Of a stretch of 64,000 bases of DNA, positions 58,386 through 64,000 are shown one piece after another; position 1 is the first letter of the stretch; each line of letters starts with the position of its first letter. Location: contig OZ025273.1 in the NCBI GenBank assembly GCA_964019165.1, forward strand, positions 9,181,225-9,245,224, written 5' to 3'. The translations under genes and the position numbers were made by a program. The notes beneath the pieces were generated by a model. The model saw nothing but the letters and a program-made list of their open reading frames with translations, was not told where the DNA came from and searched no databases. The DNA is from Mastigias papua (taxonomy: Eukaryota > Cnidaria > Scyphozoa > Rhizostomeae > Mastigiidae).

Positions 58386-59028
58386 TACAAATATATATTT
58401 AAGTTGGCAAATCTGAAAATGATTTTTGTGGCATACAACATTCGAGATTCACACATCCCAGGTGTTGAGTTACTCTAGGGATCGGCTCAGTTTTTGCATC
58501 TGTTCTATTGAATACATTATCGGCATCTTAAACTGAAACTTAACCCAAGCCATAGAGAGACACAATGGATTTTGCGCGTGTCAATACTAGCGGTAGTGAA
58601 GCTCTTGATACAGTAACTTTCGATTGAATCTGAGTAGGTTTGCAAAATATGGAAAAAGGTGGTAACAACGTATTGCACATTTCATTGAAAAAGAAAATGA
58701 AATTGTTTCATATCAACAGAAAAACGAAACAACAGAACCACGATCAACGTCTTTCTGTTTCTTTAAGAGCAAGGCTCTGCCTTTGAAAAGTTTAGTATAC
58801 ATCCATGACGCGGGAAAACGATCTTCTGGAGCTCAAATTTATTAGCATGAAAAGATACAGAACATCAGCCTCGAGGAACTCCAAACGTGAGTTCAGTTTT
58901 TTGCATGGAAATGTTCTGGGTGCATAAATCGCCAGTCCAACTCTTAAGATAATTGCAATTAATCAATTTCTAATTCACCCACAATCAGCTATGAAATTAA
59001 ATAGCATTTATCCTAACTACAATATGAT
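58386..59028. other. 3' flank of the membrane-protein gene, no other gene seen
   Basis: Lies downstream of the stop at 59,029 on the minus strand and may include its 3' UTR. Confidence 0.4.
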
Positions 59029-61242
59029 TTAAATTGGAACAACCTCTGTTGGATTTCCATGACTGTCTTCATCCACAAGGTTTGCAGGATCGGATTTGAC
59101 GTCAAGTATTTTGAATGCTTGTATCCGAGCTCTTCTCACCGTCGATAAGAAGTTAACCCCCAGGAGTCTGGAAAGAGAGACGACGGTCAATAATCTGCAT
59201 CTCATATTGGTCTCACCATCAATACATAATGATACTCAAATTCAAAAGTACACACAATTTGCCAAGGACTGAAATGGTAAAAGCTTCAAGTCCCATTTGG
59301 CCACCAATATAATCATCTTCAACAATATGATTGTCAAACAGAATAAAAAGATTTTACACCCCTTGGAACAATACTTCCATGGCAAATCCGTCTACTAGAT
59401 TGAAAAAGCGGTAACATTTTTAGACATACTGAAAAGCATTTTCGTTTGACACTCGTCAGATTATGAAATATCGGATAACGACCGACAGGTGAACCGAAAT
59501 ATATAAACAGATGCGGACAGGGCGAGTGTCGGGCGAAAAGCTTTCAGTAAGCCAAATAGTTTTCCCTCGTTGTCGAGCAACACTGAAATTATGTAGTGCC
59601 AACAGACTATTCACTTACTATCTACAAGCACAGTCTCTATTCAGGCCTTCGATAAAGTGTGCCTGAATGAGATATATAGTAGGTGAGGTCCGAAATATTC
59701 TGGGAAACACACAATACTCAATATACGACAAACTTGTAGCAACAATGTATGCAAATCAAAAAAACTGTTGATTTCCAACGAGAGGCCTTCTGAGGGAAGA
59801 AATTCAACAAAAATGCGGTGTTGCCGTGGACACACAGGTTTTTATGAATTTCATAGGGAATACGCGCAGCAACGGTGTCAAAAATATAACACCAGATCAA
59901 CATGTTGTGACAAGATATCAACAACATTAAACAGGAGATTGAAAGCTGAAACATAACTGAGCATAAAAGTTTTATTATAAATGAACAGAATATTGCATTC
60001 ACTGGTAAGTAATTTACAGCAAACAATTATTAAGTCTTTGCCTTTGAAGAATTTTCTGGGCTTAGAAAATCATCTGGAGAGCGAAATCTCATATTATGGT
60101 TACCTACTTGAAACAAATAAACTCAAACAGAAGTAATCCTCCGATTGCTGTAATTTTTGTTAAATCCATTTTCAGTAGATGCATACTGAGGGCAGTTGCA
60201 ATTGGGGCACCAATTATCAATGAAATGATAACAACTGTCTGCAGGCAGGTTCTGCAAAAAAGTTTATAACAATGCCAAACACTATCTACAACCTCAAGAA
60301 ATAAGGCTTCTAAGAAGAGAGTTTATCGAGCCAATAATTCTGATCAAAATGGAAGCAAATAATACTAAATCATTGTTTGAGCTCGAATCCAGAATGGGTA
60401 CGTTTTAGGCACTGACATCTCTGTTAAGAAGATCAAAGTTCTAGCACGAGATCACAGTTCAATTAAAAAATGTAGAACTAGGAAGATGAGTAACATTTCC
60501 GGTCGATAAAGCTAGTTGCATGACGACAATTCAAGGCATAATCAAGTTACGTTGGACGTTTTGGAGCAAATATCAAGCTCCATCATAAATATAAAGTAAG
60601 CAAAAAGATGTCACTATTTAACTATTGAGTATAGTAGCAACAAATAAGTATAGTATATAAACGCTAAGTGTAACCAAATGAAATAAATTAAAACTCAGTA
60701 ATTGAAATAGATGACCGTGTGGAGTTAAGAGAGGTGAGATCAAGTGAAACAAGTAGATTTTCATGAATAGGTAAACAAACAAGTCATTAAGGAACGCGGT
60801 GTGACCAACTTGACCGATCTGGTCCCGGCTGGCTGCGGGACTGACTTCAAATATTTGAAGAAGAATTGCAAATGATGTGCTATAACTTGCGGCCTAAAAT
60901 CCATATCACAAACAGTCGTGACATTGCTTACCAAGGCATTCTTACACTTAGTTATCTTGGCTCCCTAGGTCCAGCAAAAACATCCCCTGATTCAGATTCT
61001 GGTCCCATAAAAATACCACAATAAAGATCACAAACCACAATCACAGTGCCACATTCAAATAATAGTGTGCTTGAGGGGATACTGCTAAGTAATATAAATC
61101 ACATGCCAGCACAAAACTTAACTCTGATAACAAGGAATATAAAATAAGCATAAAAAAATACTAAGTTATTTGCAAATCAAATAAGAACATACCGATTGCT
61201 AAACCCGAAAGCATGCCAAGTGGATCCCTCATATATGTGATA
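59029..61242 (-). CDS. 3' exons of an unidentified membrane-protein gene (partial)
   Basis: Minus strand. The last exon 59,167-59,029 encodes LLGVNFLSTVRRARIQAFKI, then a polar tail ending NPTEVVPI and TAA. The previous exon 60,251-60,108 encodes two hydrophobic segments (TVVIISLIIGAPIATALSMH; ITAIGGLLLFEFICF). Its donor phase joins exactly to the last exon (the Lys codon is split AA|A). A further candidate exon, 61,242-61,193 (ITYMRDPLGMLSGLAIG), has good AG/GT sites but its phase does not join directly to 60,251, so at least one exon is missing from this model. It looks like a multi-pass transporter or channel with a cytoplasmic C-terminal tail. I do not recognise the family. The 5' part would lie at or beyond the BEL element. 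Confidence 0.45.
59439..59540 (-). mobile_element. Penelope-like terminal fragment with hammerhead-like core, inverted
   Basis: The reverse complement matches 21,665-21,745, including TATATATTTCGGTTCACCT, GTTATCCGAT and CTGACGAGTGTC. The hammerhead-like core is CTGACGA (59,459-59,453) to GAAA (59,443-59,440) on the minus strand. The far end carries an inverted relative on the plus strand (GCGAGTGTCGGGCGAAAA, 59,522-59,539), so the piece is nearly palindromic. No coding part of the element is present. It lies in the intron between the last two membrane-gene exons. Confidence 0.6.
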
Positions 61243-61904
61243 CTAAAAAATAAAGAAGAGCCTCTGCAAGAATTCTCAGGACAATAGATAATATCATCAT
61301 TGAATGGATCAATTAGTTATACGGGGCCCTGGGCAAATAAGGTTGACAGAAGCGGAATCCTCAGAGAACACGTTCATTCCACCCGTGCCTGATGTAAAGT
61401 GCTTCAGGCGCTAGATGACAAAGTTGCACAAGTCCACCTCATTCAGTTTCGTATTTTCTTTTTTTCTATAACTCCAAAAATTGGAATTAACAAAAAACCA
61501 CAACATATTTTGTTTTGCACCACCATATACAACGGGAAAGGACACGGAGTCATCTGGTCCCAACTGTATATGGTGCTTACTATTTAACATTTTTATACAA
61601 AGGTAAGTAAAGTTCATCTCACATAAGATGTTCCATGATCTAGAAATTAGGAATGAATGAAAGGATACACTAGATGTTGTAAACTTGCCTCGTATGCATG
61701 TATACGTAGAACTTGATTGACAATTGAATCACGTGATTCATCGCATTAGATATTGCATAGTAGATTTACGTACCTTACTCAGTTAACGATACAGAGCACT
61801 ATCGTTCGGATATAAGCTAAATATAATGTTTTGTACATATTTATAAATAACCAAAAATTACTACTTGGTGTCTTTTTTGTTCCTGACCCTGTATTTACAA
61901 CATA
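61243..61904. other. Probable region of the BEL 5' LTR; boundaries unknown
   Basis: No gene recognised. The sequence immediately before the primer-binding site ends CTGTATTTACA, compatible with an LTR end in CA. The LTR start cannot be fixed without the 3' copy. Confidence 0.45.
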
Positions 61905-61922
61905 TGGCGCCCAACGTGGGGC
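61905..61922 (+). other. Primer-binding site of a BEL/Pao retrotransposon
   Basis: TGGCGCCCAACGTGGGGC, a TGGCGCC-type sequence complementary to a tRNA 3' end, placed about 48 bases before the gag ATG. This is where minus-strand DNA synthesis would start. Confidence 0.75.
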
Positions 61923-61969
61923 AGGGAGCACTTCAGACAATTTGCGAGATTTTTGGATTTTCAATAAAT

Positions 61970-64000
61970 ATGTCGACCGAAGGTGAAGGAACTGAGTCCG
62001 TCGCCGCAGGCAGTGCAAATGGCGCTGGAAATGTAGAAGGAATTCGAAGGCTAAAGGCAGTACGAGGAGGAAACAGGGCAATCGTTACGAAGATACAAAG
62101 AGAAGCGTGTTCGATTATTAGCGATGGTAGGGATATTAGCACGGACAATGAATTGAGTACACGATTGAATTCAATTGCGGATACCCTGAAGGAAAAAAGA
62201 TCACTCATTGAAGGTTTGGATCAGAAGGTATTGGATATCTGCGACATAGCAGAAATCGAAAAAGAAGTCGAAGAGACAACAGAAATCACGAGAGGAATAA
62301 ACATAACCCTAAGGAAAATCGAAAGAGCCCTAAGAGGGAATACTGTCGAGAATCGTGCACCGAATATGCAGTCAACACCCAGACGAGTAGAAACTGAGCG
62401 AGTATCAGAACAAGACACAAGTTTTACAAGCAACGCGAGCAGTGTTAGTCAAGTGCGACTCCCGAAGATAACGCTACCCCGATTTAACGGCGATATAAAA
62501 AGATATCAAGCCTTCTGGCAGTGTTTCAAAAGTTCAGTGGACGAAAATGAATCCTTGTCGGACGTTCATAAACTGAATTACTTAATATCATCGTTAGAAG
62601 GACAGGCATTTAAGGCGTTAGAGGGCTTAGATATAACGGCGGAAAATTACGCAAATGCAAAGAAGGTATTAAAGGATCGTTTTGGGAAAACGCAACAAAT
62701 AATAAGTGCCCATATGAAAGAGTTATTAAACTTACAGAACTGTCCTAATGGAACAACTGGACAACTAAGAGCCATTTATGACAGGATCAACGTGCACATC
62801 AGAGGGCTAGAATCATTGGGAGTGTCTTCAGAAAAGTACGGAAGTTTATTAATTCCAGTGATAATGTCAAGGATGCCCAGTGAAATTTCCCTTCAAGTTG
62901 CAAGGAAAACTTCAGAGGAAGTGTGGAATATAACGGAAATAATGGAAGTAATAGAGAAAGAAATCGAGGCACGAGAAATAAGCAGGGTAATCTCAGTACA
63001 AGAGCGTAAGCCAGAAAAGGTCACGACACACCCAACGGGTACGACAAGATCTTTTATTTCAAATGCAAAATCGAAAGACATTGAATGTTACTTTTGCAAA
63101 AAAGGACATTATGCCTCAGAATGTAAAGAAATAATCGATATACAAAAGAGAAGAGAAATTTTAAAAGAGGCAAGGAGGTGTTTTGTCTGTCTTAAGATGG
63201 GACACATTGGAAAGACATGCGAAAGTGGGATCAGATGCAAGGTGTGCGGGAAAAGGCATAACCAGGTGCTTTGTGAAGGAGAGAAAGACAAGAAGGGAAA
63301 CGAACCAAAGGAAAGGCCAGAAAGAAGTGCGGCTACATTGACATCCAAAGGCAACGAAAGTGTTTTGCTTCAAACAGCTCAAGCAACGGTTTATGGAGAA
63401 GACGAAGGCAAGAAAATGCGAGTGAACATTCTGTTCGATGGGGGGAGCCAACGAAGCTATGTAACGGAAGAGCAAAGAAAGAAACTCGGACTAAAGGGTG
63501 AGAAGAAACAGACGGTAAATGTTAATACATTTGGTACAGATAAGCGTATTAAGTATAGTAGTGAGTTAGTGCAGATTAATATCGAAGTAGATGCAGAAGT
63601 AGTACCGATTAAGGCCTTAAGTTTCCCCACGATATGTTCTCCAATTGCGAATCGCGTTAGCATCAGCGAGCACGCGCACTTAGCAGGGCTGAAACTTGCA
63701 GATAGCCATAACCATAATCATAAGGATATTAGTATTTTGATTGGAGCAAATTATTATTTTGATTTTGTTACAGGGGACACAATTAGAGGCAGCTATGGGC
63801 CGACAGCAGTATCCAGCAAGCTGGGCTGGCTCCTTTCAGGGCCAGTGTTATACGATAATAATAATGATAATGACATGTATGCCAACACTGCGTCTAATCT
63901 AGTTCTAGATATCATTCCCTCAAGAAAGGAGGTCACAGATGAAAATCAAGAAATAAAGGATTCGTTGGACAAGTTCTGGAAGCAAGAGGCATGCGGGCTG
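61970..64000 (+). CDS. BEL/Pao gag-pol (gag, zinc knuckles, protease start), open to window edge
   Basis: 677 codons without a stop, running off the window. It begins MSTEGEGTESVAAG with an acidic coiled region. The BEL gag domain (DUF1759 type) follows: LPRFNGDIKRYQAFWQCF, LNYLISSLEGQAFKALEG and VLKDRFG. Three zinc knuckles are CYFCKKGHYASEC (about 63,088), CFVCLKMGHIGKTC (about 63,180) and CKVCGKRHNQVLC. The aspartic protease of the DUF1758 type is NILFDGGSQRSYV at about 63,424, then LIGANYYFDFVTG and SKLGWLLSGP. RT, RNase H and integrase should lie beyond the edge. The single long frame suggests an intact, young copy. Confidence 0.93.
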   Translation, partial: MSTEGEGTESVAAGSANGAGNVEGIRRLKAVRGGNRAIVTKIQREACSIISDGRDISTDNELSTRLNSIADTLKEKRSLIEGLDQKVLDICDIAEIEKEVEETTEITRGINITLRKIERALRGNTVENRAPNMQSTPRRVETERVSEQDTSFTSNASSVSQVRLPKITLPRFNGDIKRYQAFWQCFKSSVDENESLSDVHKLNYLISSLEGQAFKALEGLDITAENYANAKKVLKDRFGKTQQIISAHMKELLNLQNCPNGTTGQLRAIYDRINVHIRGLESLGVSSEKYGSLLIPVIMSRMPSEISLQVARKTSEEVWNITEIMEVIEKEIEAREISRVISVQERKPEKVTTHPTGTTRSFISNAKSKDIECYFCKKGHYASECKEIIDIQKRREILKEARRCFVCLKMGHIGKTCESGIRCKVCGKRHNQVLCEGEKDKKGNEPKERPERSAATLTSKGNESVLLQTAQATVYGEDEGKKMRVNILFDGGSQRSYVTEEQRKKLGLKGEKKQTVNVNTFGTDKRIKYSSELVQINIEVDAEVVPIKALSFPTICSPIANRVSISEHAHLAGLKLADSHNHNHKDISILIGANYYFDFVTGDTIRGSYGPTAVSSKLGWLLSGPVLYDNNNDNDMYANTASNLVLDIIPSRKEVTDENQEIKDSLDKFWKQEACGL

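Noticed and set aside
60880..61050. Further exon of the membrane-protein gene
   Set aside because: A GGTAAGC donor-like site exists, but every frame upstream hits a stop within a few codons, so no exon could be built.

Overview
This is an AT-rich eukaryotic nuclear window, almost certainly from an invertebrate animal. The signs are split host genes with GT-AG introns, an animal-type TRAF signalling gene, and a large, varied load of transposable elements. The mix is typical of marine invertebrates such as cnidarians: LINEs with 2A-like motifs, a Penelope-like element, BEL/Pao, Ty3/gypsy, a pogo/Tigger DNA transposon, a Mutator-like transposase and several MITEs. I cannot name the species. Nothing looks bacterial.

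Layout. (1) 1-15,895 is a satellite array of about 102 copies of a 107-bp monomer with higher-order structure. A nearly intact LINE (LINE-A, about 1,623-6,575) interrupts it. (2) 15,960-16,988 is a foldback element. 17,100-19,740 is a decayed minus-strand LINE. 20,030-22,210 is an old, diverged form of the same satellite, split by a Penelope-like relic. (3) 22,260-31,070 is a graveyard of LINE pieces and a Ty3/gypsy pol. (4) 31,310-34,193 is a broken Mutator-like transposase with a 1,407-bp Tigger element nested inside it (perfect TIRs, TA duplications). (5) About 35,020-41,455 is a second long LINE (LINE-B), lightly broken. (6) 41,600-48,537 holds a host gene on the minus strand: a six-exon TRAF-family gene that assembles in phase to 534 codons, with a scrambled partial copy directly downstream. 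(7) 48,540-59,000 is mostly non-coding, with a MULE-like MITE (10-bp target duplication), a tRNA-like hairpin element, another MITE and a long (TA)n tract. (8) 59,029-61,242 has the 3' exons of an unidentified membrane-protein gene on the minus strand. (9) About 61,900-64,000 is the primer-binding site, gag and protease start of a BEL/Pao retrotransposon that is open to the window edge.

The most interesting biology is in the two LINEs. LINE-A ORF1 has a signal-peptide-like N-terminus followed by a consensus 2A (StopGo) motif. ORF1 and ORF2 lie in the same frame, separated by a single UAG. There is no in-frame AUG in ORF2 until inside the endonuclease domain, so pol appears to need readthrough or non-AUG reinitiation. 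LINE-B places a second, independent 2A motif in ORF2, between a multi-pass hydrophobic leader and the endonuclease. Both elements thus look built for translational recoding that separates a membrane-directed leader from the nucleic-acid-binding machinery.
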